Below, one piece after another: positions 34,761 to 47,053 of a stretch of DNA of 64,000 bases; position 1 is the stretch's first letter, and each line of letters opens with the position of its first letter. The notes beneath the pieces are model-generated. The model was not told the DNA's origin and searched no databases. It saw nothing but the letters and a program-made list of their open reading frames with translations. The DNA comes from Anniella stebbinsi (lineage: Eukaryota > Chordata > Lepidosauria > Squamata > Anniellidae): assembly GCA_029215795.1 (NCBI GenBank), contig JARDYH010000001.1, forward strand, positions 191,649,654 to 191,713,653, read 5' to 3'. A program made the position numbers and the translations under genes.

Positions 34761-35793
34761 AATATTTTTAGTCTGTAAATGAATACTTTAAGCCCTTCAT
34801 AGCTAGGTACTGCCTCTTCTTCAGGTCCCATCATAGCTAAATTCAATTTCTTCAGGAACCCAGGATCATCCTCTTGACAATACCTTCCATGTAGGAAACA
34901 CTGGTGTCAAGGGTGCTTTCAGAGATTCACTCATTAGCTGCTTGCCAACTTTGGATTTCCCTTTATACTAAATTCCAGGCAAAGTTTACTTACAAGCAGT
35001 TAGTAGTAGGACATCCTTTTAGGGTAAGATTTATGTGTACTTCGTTGGTTGGGAAACTTAACTATTTTTTAACATAAATAATGAAGAATGTTTTCAGCGC
35101 AATAAAATAGCAAATTATCTCCAACGAATATATTGTTTCCACAGTCTGAGGACAGTAAGCCCTTGTACTGTGGATGCCTTCAGCAATTTTCAGAACCACT
35201 AAACAAATTACAAATTTAAAATAGTCTATAACCTATCAACAAATCTTCTATGAGCTTCTAGCACCAGAGGACCTTGAGCAGCCAACAAGATAGAGTCTAC
35301 ATTATGTCACATATAATATCCTCAAAGGCAGTAATCCTTGACAACTATTATTGAGAGATATACACAATCCAAAACAGGTATGGACAAATCAGACTATTTA
35401 TGATCTGTATCACTTATGCATTTTTTCATTCCTGTTTCCATATTAATTTGGTGTTTTTCTTTTTTTGATCTGCACAAAATGTTGCATTTAAATATTTATT
35501 TTAATATATTTTATCTAAAAATATACTTCTCTAAAATTTATTTTTCTCTCAGAACATTAATTTCTAAATGTAATGGCAACGTGGTTGTATGGAAGAAGAA
35601 AAATGTAAAAAAAGAAAAGAAAAAGAACCTGTAAAAGGAAACAGCAGTGGCACAACAGAATTGAAATAATCAGAACAATTCTCCAGAAAAGGAGGACAAG
35701 AGAGCTTCATGTCTCTCCATTAGAAGATCTTGCAGTGGTTCCTCGACAAGCATAGAAGAATGTCAAAGGCGAAAATTCTAGAACTTTTTAGCC
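34761..35793. other. Unassigned AT-rich sequence
   Basis: No gene or repeat recognised. Confidence 0.45.
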
Positions 35794-35853
35794 GCTCTGG
35801 GAGCCTTTTTTGGCTGAGGAGTGGGGTAAAAATACAACAAATAAATAAATAAT
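35794..35853 (+). mobile_element. LINE 3' tail remnant
   Basis: GCCGCTCTGGGAGCC and GGCTGAGGAGTGGGGTAAAA followed by AAATAAATAAATAAT: a GC stem-loop and short tandem repeat, as at CR1/L2-group 3' ends. Confidence 0.5.
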
Positions 35854-36186
35854 AAAATTCTAGATCTGGACAGCAAATTCAAACAAGATGTGTATAGATG
35901 GTTTTTTGTAGCTTAGAAAAGGATATGCTGTTATACTTTTTTTTTCACTCTTCACATTGAAACAATCATTTCTCTGGATTGCGCTTCAGTTTACTAACCC
36001 TCATGTCCAGGCACTTCATCAGAGTATTCACAACAATGCCTGGATGAGTTAAACATGATAGATAGAGCAAGGTATCCTTTTTAAAAAATGAATTATTTTT
36101 ATCGATATTCTACATACATTAATAATAACACAGATGTACAACATAATCACAATGAATCTCTCTTGTATTATGTACTACATTAGGAC

Positions 36187-36484
36187 TAGGGATGCTCAAG
36201 AATTTTGTTTGGTCTGCATTTTTTTTTATGCAATTAGTGTGTGGATCAGAACATATTTATTCTTCCGATTTCACAGTTCTTTGAGTTTTATGATCATTTT
36301 CAGCTTTAAAGTATATCAAAATGTGCACAAAATGTTATTGCTAGTATTGAATACATGTGAATTGTCATGCAGATACTCCCCTGAAATAAATGCAGATTAA
36401 TATGGAAACAGGATGAAATGGACTCATGAATAGATGCATACAAAACTGACAAAGTCCCAAAATAGACTGATATGTACATCCCTA
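36187..36484. mobile_element. TAGGGATG...CATCCCTA MITE
   Basis: Ends TAGGGATGCTCAAGAATTTT and GATATGTACATCCCTA are inverted over the outer 8 bp. Inner part AT-rich. The flanking 8-mers agree at only 4 positions, so the TSD is lost or the boundaries are off. Confidence 0.5.
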
Positions 36485-36939
36485 CCTACAACTACATTGC
36501 TTTCCATCATTCTATCAAAATTCTATTAAAAATATATCTTCCTCCAAATTATTTTCACTATTTCATCATTATAAACTCACTTCCAGTAACTTCTACTTCT
36601 AGTTACCCTGCCATATATTTAATTGTCAAATTCCAGCTCTTTACATTTACTTTATACTTATATGGTTGTTGTTGTTTTACCTTAAAATTATCTATTTTAC
36701 CAACTCCAATTGCTCCCAAATTGTCTTTATCTGTTCAATCTGACTAGGTGCTTGATTGCTTTCCTATATCTTAGCAAATACAACCTTTGCTGCTTTAAGG
36801 TCATATAAGACTTGCTTTTGCTTTTCACTAGGTAATTTTTTTTCACATAATTTAATAAGATTGCAAATTATAACATTACAGATACTATTTAAAGGAAACA
36901 ACTAATAAACTCTCTAAGACACAACTCTCAGTATTTATA

Positions 36940-37135
36940 TATAACTTTTTTTTTACTGTTATGGGCACTTTACACATAATCTTTGTAACCCTGTGAAGCA
37001 GGTTAATGTTATGATTTCCATATTGCAGATGAGGAATTGAGGCTGCAAGAGGCTAGCTTTGCAGCCTCAGTGATTTCTGGAAAATGAGAGGTGAGGGGAC
37101 TTCCTGATTTGTAATTCAGTCTGGTAAACACAATG
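36940..37135 (+). mobile_element. MIR-like SINE
   Basis: Has the order GGGCACTTTACACATAATC, CCCTGTGAAGCAGG, CAGATGAGGAATTGAGGCTG and GATTTGTAATTCAGTCTGG, which parallels the MIR consensus from the middle to the end. The tRNA-like head with A and B boxes is not evident. Confidence 0.6.
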
Positions 37136-37849
37136 CAACACAGCTATGCTTGAGTAAAATATGGCTCCTCTTCCTTTTTTGCATGAAATACTGAGAAATG
37201 ACTGGAGATGTGAATATTTGAAGCACTAGCCTGATACCTTAGAAAATCAACCTCTTTGGAAAAATATGATATAAGTTTACTAACATACATTTTGGGACTA
37301 ATAAGCACAAGTCAGACCAGCCTGAATAATATGTACTCTTCAGGCAGGAAAGAGGAATTTGAAAATTATATGATAAATGAAACCTCAAGCATTTAAAATG
37401 TGTGAAATTCAAGCTGATGAGAACAATCTGGTCACATCTTAAAATGGCACTAGGGACCAGTTTCTCAGATTTTTATTATAACTATATCAGGAACATTCAT
37501 CCTAATTCTACAGAGCAAGCAAACTAAGAAAAGGTTGCCAAAACCTTTAACACAGAAAACTTAGCAATCTTTGCACTGAGATAGTTTTCCGATTTAACAA
37601 AATCAAAACGAGATCCTTGTAGTGTTATTTTATAAGGGACTGCCTTTGAAGGCTGTTCAGAGACTTCAGCTCATACAGAACGCTGTGTCTCCTCTGTAGA
37701 AGGATGTGCTACTGGATCTGCCAGACAAAACTGAGAGTGCTGAGCAAGACCTATAAAACCTTAAACTGCATAGTTCAGTCAGATCACAAATAAACAAAAT
37801 ATTATCTTACATTTCTTTTAAATACGTTAAGTTTGGGCAAGAACTTTCA
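37136..37849. other. Unassigned AT-rich sequence
   Basis: No gene or repeat recognised. Confidence 0.45.
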
Positions 37850-38177
37850 GTTTCTTGCTGATCCATAAAGTTATCTGGCCTTTGAAGCCTGGCATTCCTT
37901 TGCCTCTATGTTCTCCTCTGGTCATACACAGACTTAATGTCATGAGACACTTGGGGCAAGGATGCTGGCCCTTCGGTAGGGTCCGGCTCACAAACTGCAG
38001 TCAATGTGGGTTGTTTGGGGTACCCAGATTCGGAAGGTCCCTGGCTGTTAGGCTCAGGGGTGAAATGATCCAGATCCAGCACCTCTACGAGTTGTAGTTT
38101 AGGCCCTCCTGATTCCACTGGCCTTTTTCCCTCCAAGTCAGGGTCCAAGTCACTACTTGAATTCTGGGTCATGACAG
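37850..38177 (-). mobile_element. LTR fragment starting TGTCATGACCC (probable)
   Basis: The minus strand begins TGTCATGACCCAGAATTC at 38177, like the LTR edge at 25247. Both run into an open frame rich in D, E, S and P and both later encode an R-x-L-Q phrase, so they look like diverged relatives. The open frame begins at or just upstream of this edge and is probably not a gene. The other end and a TSD were not found. Confidence 0.45.
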
Positions 38178-39654
38178 TCACAACAAATCATATAACCAAA
38201 TTCTAGGGTGCAACCCTACTACAAAAACATCAATAAGATTTCCCTCAAAGTCATTTGATCACTTCCAGCATGTACACCCCAATTAGGCAAATTAAACATA
38301 TTTATGAAACTCTGCATATTTGGTACGTCAAAAATACGAACTATAGACATTGGGCATTCTGGCTGTAGAAGTTAGGATTTTGGGGATCAGAATTCCAAAT
38401 GCTTAGTCTGTAAAAATGACAGAGCACAATGACTCAATTTAGCAGTAGAATAAATTAAATAAAGCCTATAGTCATTTTTCAAGGGTCCTGCACTACACAC
38501 ACTCACACATGAACACTTTGCACTTTATGATCAACTTTAAAGTACCTATAACAGTATATACATAAATCATATCTACAGCTTCTGAATGGCCACTAAGCTT
38601 CATTAACTCTGCTATAAGTGGCATGGTGGTTTGGCAAAATCATTGCTACAACTGCAATACAATGATTGATAATTCACAAAACGTGCTTGATAACTTATAA
38701 GTATATCCGAAGTACCTTTACTGGAGAGTAATATCACAGTTAACTATCTGCTATATGCTGGCTACAACTATGTATGAGTAAGAAAGTACAGAATGTGTAC
38801 AATTTGTAAAATATGTTTGCCCTTGGTACAGAGCTGAAAATAAACATAAATTTACTAGTGAGCTCTTGATAAGAGTGGGCATTTTATTCACTCTGTAGTC
38901 ACTATTGATATATGCTCTTTTTCAAATGTGGCAATTCTAAACATGCTTGCTTGGAAATCACTGAAATCAGTGAGACAGAAAAGTGCATATGGTCAGAAGT
39001 GTTGAAAACCTTTAGTACTGTTGAAGTCTTCCTCCTTCTTTTATTAATAACTACTTCAGACTCTGCCAAACTGCATATTTAGTAGTATTCTTTACATAAG
39101 GGAAGAATCAAATATGAAAAAAAACAATTTGTCATAGCAAAAAAGGTACATTCATTCTCTGGCCTGTTGAGAACAATTATGCAAGTTTTATTACGTGTCT
39201 TGTGCTTAGTACAATGTTGCTTTTACTTTGTGAGAAATGTGAACAAGTAGGCAGATATGAAAGCATAAGAGGCAATTATTTATAATGTGATGGGTTTTGG
39301 TTTGTCTTTTTTTCTAGCTAAAACAGATTATTTATTTATTTATTTATTTTTAAACCCTTTTAAGTTAAAGAAATATACAGCCAGTGCCTGGGTTCTGTCT
39401 CTTAATTACAATATAGCAGAACTAAGTGTGGAGTTTCGCAAATAGGGGTTAGCTTGGTTCTCAGCATCTCCCATTGGTTTCTATGGAACAAATGAAATAG
39501 TCTGCCATCTGGAATATAAATAAAAGGAAATGAATCTACTGCTCCATAACCCTCTCTCTGTAGCAGGGAGTTAGGCTCTGTTCCTCGAACAGGGCCCCCA
39601 AATGTACCTTGCTTATTTTCATCCATATTAGTCCTGTGTCCCATTGAGTTATAA
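38178..39654. other. Unassigned AT-rich sequence
   Basis: No gene or repeat recognised apart from an (ATTT)n run near 39328-39350. Confidence 0.45.
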
Positions 39655-39780
39655 AAGGGATGGGCAATTTGTGGTCCTCCAGATTTTTGGCCCACAACTC
39701 CTACAGTCCCTCACCATTGGCTGTGATGGATGGATGGTAATATTAAGCCAAAATGTTTGGAAGGCCATACACTGCCCACA
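39655..39780. mobile_element. Short palindromic MITE, decayed
   Basis: GGGATGGGCAATTTGTGGTC and CTCCAGATTTTTGGCCCACA pair with AAGCCAAAATGTTTGGAAGG and CACTGCCCAC. Same family as 6933-7061, diverged in the right arm. Confidence 0.55.
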
Positions 39781-41010
39781 CCCACCCAATTTCTAGGGTA
39801 TAAAATTAATGGACTGCTTGCAACTGCCATTCGATTACTGTGAGAAAGTGAGGAGTGATGATGGGTAGAAGCAACAGCCACAGCTACCAAGAGAGCCAGA
39901 GCAAGTGCATATTTGTGGTGATTATATCATGTCCTCTTATTGCTTTCCACCAAGGATGGGGACGCTCCTTAAGAACGCTTGGTGTACATATGTCTCACTG
40001 TCGTCAGTGATCCTTCAGAGCGTCAATTTCCTGAACTATCAACCTAGATCTGCCCTCCTGCCTCCAGAAGGAGAAAATATAAGTTCAGCCATACCCAGTT
40101 GTAAAATTTGTTTTTTTCTGATTGATTGGGATGAAAAAAGATTATAACTATGCCAGCTTGAGTTAAGGAACAGCAGAGTGGTGGAGTAGGCAAAAACAAT
40201 CCCGTTTCCTTGCTCCTTAGAGTGGTAGCACCTCGTTATTTTTCTTTCTTGGAATGGTGTCCAAGAACGTTAAGTTTTCGATTCAAGAAAATATTGGACC
40301 CGTATCAGTAACAGGATTGACTCTCTCTCTTTTTCTTACAGGACTACAGGGCCTTTAGCAGCTGCATAAAAAAAATGTTTTCTCCTCAATGTGTCTCCAA
40401 ACACCTGAAACTATTATGCCTACCCTAATACCCATAAACTTAGTCAGGAGTATACTAATATGAAATATATACATGTACAAAATTCCTTTTTTCTGGGACA
40501 TGCTCAAGGGTGGAATTTGGTATACAAGTTTATAATGTGTCCCATCATAAAGTAAAGTTGACATTCTTTGAAAACTTTGTACTTGTTATTTCATGAAATG
40601 TAGTGATATTTTATTAGACATAACAGAAATACTTATTCAGGATTCTCTTTGTGCGTTACAAAATCTGGGTGCACTCGTAATACCACATTAAATTATCTCT
40701 CTGAACAATAAATAAAAGCAAAAATCATGAGCGTGTCAATTTAATTTGGAATTGTTTCCATCTGTTGTCTGTCCAAACAGAAGATAATAAATTACATTAA
40801 TCTGGAGGAACTATTGCTTGCTGAACATGTTGCTTGCACTCTTTTTATTTCTCTCACCCAATGAATGTTAACAGTATTTAAGGTAACAGATGTCTCAGCG
40901 CAAAAGGTGAACTGTCCAAAGGTTTCATTCCAGAGGGGCAAGTCATTCAGAAGATGTGTATCTCTAAATGTTATTGGCAATGATATTCATGCAATGAGAA
41001 ATTGTGTGTA

Positions 41011-41011
<1 letters not shown>
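39781..41011. other. Unassigned AT-rich sequence
   Basis: No gene or repeat recognised. Confidence 0.45.
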
Positions 41012-41044
<33 letters not shown>

Positions 41045-41316
41045 TGTTACATTTATATACCGCCCCATAGCCGAAGCTCTCTGGGCGGTTTACAAAAATT
41101 AAAAGATTTAACACTAAAAGGTCAATATACAAAATTTTAAACCATAAACATAAAACAGCTGACATTAAAACATTTTAAGGATGTTTTTAGGATGTTTTAG
41201 GATTTTTATGCAGTTTTAATAATATGTGTCATGTTTTAATCAGTTTTGTGTATTTTATCATGTTGTTGTTCCCCGCCTCGATCCAGACGGAGAGGCGGGT
41301 AAGAAATAAATTATTA

Positions 41317-41351
<35 letters not shown>

Positions 41352-41352
41352 T
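41012..41352. repeat. Two opposed LINE 3' tails bracketed by (TTA)n microsatellites
   Basis: (TTA)n at 41012-41044 abuts a minus-oriented tail with ATATACCGCCCCATAGCCGA and CTCTGGGCGG. Then comes a plus-oriented tail with CCGCCTCGATCCAGACGGAG and AGGCGGGTAAGAAATAAA running into (ATT)n at 41311-41352. Both tails have the stem-loop plus short-repeat design of L2-type 3' ends, pointing away from each other. Confidence 0.75.
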
Positions 41353-41430
41353 AAAACATTTTAACTGTTAAGCCTATTTGACCAAGGAGGGAAGCTGCCT
41401 GTATTTCCTCAAAATTCAAAGAAAAACATT

Positions 41431-43690
41431 TCATTTATTTATTTACTGCATTTCTATACCACCCAATAGCCGAAGCTTTCTGGGTGGTTCACAAAAATGA
41501 AAACCATAAAATACAACTTCAGTATAAAATTTAAACCATAATATAAAATCACAGTATAAAAGTACAACCAGAATAAACCTGAGCAGCAATGCAAAGATTT
41601 AAAATACAGATTTAAAACAGCAAGTTAAAAGACTAGAATGTTAAATGTTAAAATACTGGGGAAATGAAAAGGTCTTCACTTGGCGTTGGAAAGAGTATGA
41701 TGTAGATGCCAGGCAAAACTATCTGGGGAGCTCATTCCACAGCCGGGGTGCCACAGGAGAAAAGGCCCTCCTCCTGGTAGCCAGCCACCTCACTTCCTTT
41801 GGCAGAGGCTCACATATAAGGATCCCAGAAGATGATCTTAGGGTCCGGGCAGATACATATGGGAAGACACATTCTTTCAGATTACCTGGCCCAGGTCCGT
41901 TTAGGTCTTTGAATATTAAGACCAGTATTTTGAATTCGGACCCAGTCCTAGACTGGCAGCCAGTGAAGCTGAAAAAGTACTGACGTAATGTGGTCTCATT
42001 GATCAGTCCCTATTAAGAATCTTGTTGCCCTGTTTGTACCAGCTGAAGTTTCCGGATCGTCTTCAAAGGCAGACCCACGTATAACGCATTGTAGTAAACC
42101 AGACAACAGGTTATTAGAGCATGGATAACTGCAGTTAGGCTATCTCTGACCAGATAAGGGCATAGTTGGTATATCAGCCTAAGCTGATAAAAGGTGCTCC
42201 TTGCCACTGAGTCCACCAGTGCCTCAAGTGACAGTTCTGGATCTAGGAGCACCCCCAAACTACAAACCCAATCCTTTAGGAGGAGTGCAACCCCCTCCAG
42301 AACAGGTTGAACATCACCTAGCTGGACAGACAAACCACCCACTAGCAGTACCTCCGGTCTTGTCTGGATTGTGTCTCAGTTTGTTGGCCCTCATCCAGTT
42401 CATTACTGTGCCCATGTACTGATTCAGAACAGCCACTGCCTCACCTGGGTTTGATGAAAAGGAGAGGAAGAGCTAGGTATCATCCGCATATGATGACACC
42501 TCAGCCCACATCTCCAGATAACCTCTCCCAGCAGTTTCATGTAGATGATGAACAGCATATGGGATAAAATAGAGCCCTGTGGAACTCCATGGCCTAGGTG
42601 CCCCAGCACAGAGCAATAATCTCCCAGTATCACCTTCTGGATTCAGCCATCCAAGTAGGAGCAGAACCACTACAGTGCAGTTACTCCAACTCCCAGCCCA
42701 GACAACCTGTCCAGAAGGATACCATGGTAGCGAAAGCTGCTGAGAGGTCCAGGAAAATAAACAGGATCACAATCTCCCTTACCCTCTCCCAGCAAAGATC
42801 ATCCCACAGGGCGACCAAGGCAGTTTCTGTTCCAAAACCCGGCCTGAAGCCTGACTGAAATGGATCTAGATAATCCGTTTCATTCAAGAGTGCCTGGAGT
42901 TGTCCTGCAATCACCTGCTCAAGCATCTTGCCCAGGAAGGGGATGATAGCCACCAGCCTATAATTGTTAACATCCTCCAGGACCAGGTTAGGCTTTTTCA
43001 GGAGTGGTCTGATTACCACCTCTTTTAAATTCCCTCTCTCAGAGAAGAATTTGCAACCTCCTGGACCCACCTGGCAATCCCCTCCTTATTTAATGTAATA
43101 AACCATGAAGGGCAAGGGTCAAGCACACAGGTGGACTTGGCCAAGCATCTTGTCTACATCCTCGGGCCTCAATAGCTGAAACTTATCCAATAAAACTAGA
43201 TCAGACTGTGCTCTGGACGACTCTACTAATGAGACTGCATTAAACATGGTGTCCAATTCATGACAAATCTAAGCGACTTGATTTTCAAAGTGCTGTGCAA
43301 ACTTGTCACAGCATGCTACTGGGGGTTCCACAGTCTCTCTCCCTGACCCAAAGTGTAGAAGGCCACAAACCACCCAAAAAAGCTCTGCTGGACGACACAG
43401 AGAAGATACAATGCCGGTGGAAAAGAACTACCTCTTTGCCTACCTCTTTGCCACCCTCACAGCCACAGAGCATGCTCAATAATGAGCTCTAACCCATGTT
43501 TGATCAGACTCAGCATGAGTTTTCCTCCACCTGCATTCTAGCCGCTTCCCCTCTCACTTCATTGCCCTCAGCTCAGGTGTATTCCAAGGAACTGGCCAGG
43601 CTCTGCTCAGAGGGAGAGGGCACTTGGGAGTGGTCAACTGTCTGGATCATCTCTGCAGTCCACAGAGCAACTTGGGCTTCAAATATTTGA
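41431..43690 (-). mobile_element. L2/CR1-group LINE, copy 2 (longer 5' extent, mutated)
   Basis: From the 3' stem-loop (CTATACCACCCAATAGCCGA) the minus strand runs through the C-terminal, thumb and palm regions to sequence upstream of reverse transcriptase that the copy at 8581 lacks (43200-43690). Coding frames are broken many times. The 42013-42342 frame carries SLGVLLDPELSLEA and the 42424-42633 frame carries GVPQGSILSHMLF. Confidence 0.85.
42681..43070 (-). pseudogene. LINE reverse transcriptase N-terminal palm (decayed)
   Basis: Contains RPLLKKPN, NNYRLVAIIPFLGKMLEQVI, QSGFRPGFGTETALVALWDD and motif A LDLSAAF. Unlike the copy at 9367-10110, the TETA segment is intact. A deletion of about ten bases after motif A, next to ACCATGGTA at about 42720, throws the rest out of frame. 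The catalytic box survives only in another frame (SSYADDT at the end of the 42473-42670 frame), next to a one-base loss. Confidence 0.85.
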
Positions 43691-44115
43691 AACCTTGCTA
43701 AGAACCTGAGTCCACTCATTAGCAGAAAAGGAAAACTGTATCCATGAACGTATAAAAATACAATGTGCCACTAAATAAACGCCACTAAAGCTGCTCAGTA
43801 AACTTTAATGGACATGTAGTTCTAATCTGAATAGCCAGGAATAAAGCCAGGACAGGAGAAATGAGGACTACGGAATTATTTCTATGTTAAATGGCACCTT
43901 TCCCAGGAAAAATCTGTTCTTACCATACTTCGGTTAAATTAAAAATAATCCAACATACATACAAGTAAAGACCTAAAAGCTGAAGTGTTAAATGCTAAAT
44001 GGGAGAGGTTATATGGGGGTAATAGTGGAAGAAATTGCAATTCCTTGAAAGTGAACAAGGTTGTCGTAATCAATTGAAATCGTACTCAATATTAGATATA
44101 CCAATATCATACATA
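43691..44115. other. Unassigned AT-rich sequence
   Basis: No gene or repeat recognised. Confidence 0.45.
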
Positions 44116-44341
44116 GGCTCAATTCGGACAACACGATAGTCAATGGTGGGGTAATAATCAACTTTACAGTTGTTCAACTAGGGGGTACTCCCCACACAAC
44201 ATGGTAATAAATAATCAACTGTGGTGTGGATTAGGATCAGTGCTGAGTTGACTATGGCAGCATTCGGATGACACAATAGTCAAAACAACTGACGATTGTT
44301 TCACCCACACCAGTTGTTTATTGTGTCGTCCGAATTGAGCC
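44116..44341. mobile_element. MITE with GGCTCAATTCGGAC ends and ATA TSD
   Basis: Ends GGCTCAATTCGGACAACACG and GTGTCGTCCGAATTGAGCC are long inverted repeats with ATA on both sides (44113-44115, 44342-44344). The inner phrase GGGGGTACTCCCCACACAAC recurs as GGGGGCACTCCCCACACGAC in the element at 56228-56716, so they are one family. Confidence 0.75.
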
Positions 44342-44984
44342 ATACAGTTTGTTTGGTGTCACATTAGTGGCAGTAGTAAGCAAAAATGAAATAACACAAG
44401 AAGGCAGGAGATTAAAATAAACAGAGTGCCAATGATTACAAAGTTTGCTCTTTTAAAGACAGTTTCCTTAAAAGAAAAAAAGAAACCACTGTGATCATTG
44501 TACATATTTGGTTTGATAAAAGCATACTATAAAAGGCAAGGGTATTTATTTATTTTTTGTTTCTTAAAATAGATGAAATATATTTCTTTCCCATCAAGTA
44601 ACAGAAGTAGTATTAGCAATGGAGTCTCTGCATGATAATCTTAAATTAGAAGAATAGAGGTCACTATACCTATTCTAAGCCATTTATTAATTAGATGAGC
44701 CATTAGTATTTGACATATGACTGAATAAAATGACAGATCACTGCATAATTTCATGGCTTAATATATACAACTCCATTTAAATTTTCTCCAGACAAATCTG
44801 CATGGATTTTCATTTCATTAAATACCTTATTTTCACATTTCCATGTTTCTTGTGGTTAAAGATTCATTTTTTAGACTCCTCTCATTTTGTAGAGCTCTTT
44901 TTAAAAAAAAAATATTATGAAGCAGAGTTAAAGCACCGATCCTATAGTCATATTATGCTGGGACCAGAGATGCAGTGCCTTTCA
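44342..44984. other. Unassigned AT-rich sequence
   Basis: No gene or repeat recognised. Confidence 0.45.
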
Positions 44985-45690
44985 CAGTATTGGAAGGAAC
45001 CTTAAAGGTCATCTAGCTCAACCACCTACCAATTAGGAAATTTGCTACTACAATATCCTTGATGGATGGCCATCCAGCCTCTGCTTAAAAACCTCTAATG
45101 AAAGAGAGCCCACCACCTTCTGATGCAGTCTATTCCACTGCCAAAAAGCTCAGGAAATTTGTCAAAGGCTACCTCCACAAGAGAGGTTTAATGCTCTTTG
45201 AAGGCTCATTATAAATTTTACCTCCACACCAGCGGAGCGCAAAACGGGCGTAGAGGCGCGTTATCTCCCGGATTATGCGCATTATCGAATGCGCATTAAA
45301 TAGCGACTTTTATTTTGCTCCGGCCGTTAAAGCGCATTTTCGCCGTGTGAACAAGCGATTATGCGCATTAACTTCTTGTAAAGCGCTTTTTGGACATCAA
45401 TTAATGCGCTTCGCCGCCTCTCGCCGCCTCTCGCCGCCTCCCGTGCAGAGGGATTAGGAGTAAATGCGCCTCCGCGATAATGCGCATAATCGCCGAACCG
45501 GGCGCAAAAGCGCATCCTTGTGGAGGGGGCCAAAATCCGTTTTGTTTTTATTCGAACCCTCAGAATCAGGTCCTATCCCCTGGAGCAACAGAAATAGCTA
45601 TCACATTGCCTCTTCTCCAGGCAAAATATACCAAATTCCTTCGATCTTTCCTCATATAATTTGACCTCCAGGCCTCCACTCAATTTGCCA
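44985..45690 (-). mobile_element. CR1 LINE 3' fragment, split by a CpG-rich element
   Basis: GGAACCTTAAAGGTCATCTA, GATGGATGGCCATCCAGCCT and GAGCCCACCACCTTCTG (44995-45166), then TCCTATCCCCTGGAGCAACA and GCCTCTTCTCCAGGCAAAAT (45570-45625), follow the antisense CR1 order. The gap is filled by 45167-45531. Read in sense, the fragment is on the minus strand. Confidence 0.75.
45167..45531 (+). mobile_element. CpG-rich TGCGCA element, copy B
   Basis: Ends GGCTACCTCCACAAG and CTTGTGGAGGGGGCC are inverted repeats (13 of 15). AAA lies on both sides, a possible 3-bp TSD. Inside are many CpGs: GGATTATGCGCATTATCGAA, GCGATTATGCGCATTAAC and GCGATAATGCGCATAATCGC, plus a triple repeat of TCGCCGCCTC (45419-45448). 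It interrupts a CR1 copy. No coding frame. Confidence 0.75.
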
Positions 45691-45734
45691 TCCTCCACTG
45701 GACACATGACCTCCAGGTGTGTCCGTTGGGCATG

Positions 45735-45800
45735 CAGATTGGGCTTAATGAAAATTGTAGCCCAACACATCTGGAGGCTACCAGGTTGGGGAAGACTGCC
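45735..45800. mobile_element. Half copy of the short palindromic MITE
   Basis: AATTGTAGCCCAACACATCT plus GGAGGCTACCAGGTTGGGGA matches the right arm of 6933-7061. Confidence 0.5.
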
Positions 45801-47053
45801 CTCAGGCTATCATGCTGGTAGATAAGTGCAGAAATGGCTCAACTTCTCAAAAATGAGATACAGTCATGTATTGCCAAGTACTGCAGACCTATTAGATGAA
45901 AGAGTCCATCTTGTACCAGAACATTGAGGAATCATTTATCTTTTGCTTTCTGCCACTATTTTCTTTTCCCTGAAATGCTCATTGTCCTCCACAAAGTCAT
46001 GTTAATAGCTGCTGTTTAATATGTATTGCAGATCTAGAGACTAATCTAGCTGGTGGGTGTGGGTGCATTTTTACAAAAATTGAAGTATGCGAAACAGCTT
46101 TTGCACTGGAATTTTACACCACTTTATCACATATTGCCACGTTATCACATATTTCCAGATCCAATTAAAACACACTGGATACCTTGAAGTAGTTATGAAG
46201 TTTATGCACCCCTTTCTGATTTAACATAGAGGGCATCCCAATCTTTCCAATCTGTCCATATCTTTAAAGCCTCAGCAGCTTCCCAATCCATTTATTTGTG
46301 ACAACGGTTCACATTGTACTCATTCTCCCCTTTTTTAATCTCACATGCGCTATTTCAATTAATTCCAAATCTGTCAATCTAGTTCAGGATTTCCCTCAGC
46401 CTAGTTGGAATAATTCCCCAATCCTCTTATTGGCCCACATAAGAATCAAAAGACAGGTTTTCATGTTCCAGTCAAGTGGGTGCGGTTGGGAGCAATCACA
46501 TTTATATTTCATAGAAAATAGTCAGACTATGGACAGCTTGAAGGCATTCAGTAGTACTTACAGAAGATGGTACAGCAGGATTTTTTCAAGTCTAGTAATT
46601 CAAGCCTACTAATGTATATTGAAATTTGTGAATCAACTTACATAACAACTGTAACCTAACTGTACATATCATCAAAGCACATAATCACATATCAGAAAAC
46701 TGTTTAGGCTGCTGTAGGCTTTCAGAAACAAAATGGAACAAGAATTTATGAATAAGCTTCTGACACAGTCAGTATCAATGAAGGCAATAACATTTTCTGT
46801 AAGTCTTTGCTTCTGGTTGGTGCTGACAATCTGAAAGACAGTCTGACAGAAGTGCCTTTCCACCTGCCAAAAGTTTATCCATTTAACACCAAGGGAATGC
46901 AGGGTAAGTCATCAGATTACTGACACATGCTTCCCTTTCTAACATTATAATTCCTTCGTCATGTTTCCTCAAATGAGAATGCAAAAAAGATATGCTTCTT
47001 GCTATATGTTCCTATCCTTTCTTTTTTATTTTTTTTTACAAATCTAATATGCT
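45801..47053. other. Unassigned AT-rich sequence
   Basis: No gene or repeat recognised. Confidence 0.45.

Noticed and set aside
36940..37135. tRNA gene
   Set aside because: The segment resembles the body of a MIR SINE; no cloverleaf with intact A and B boxes was seen.
37906..38181. 91-codon acidic frame (minus strand)
   Set aside because: Same situation as the frame at 24932: it begins at or just upstream of the TGTCATGACCC LTR-like edge and has no domain.
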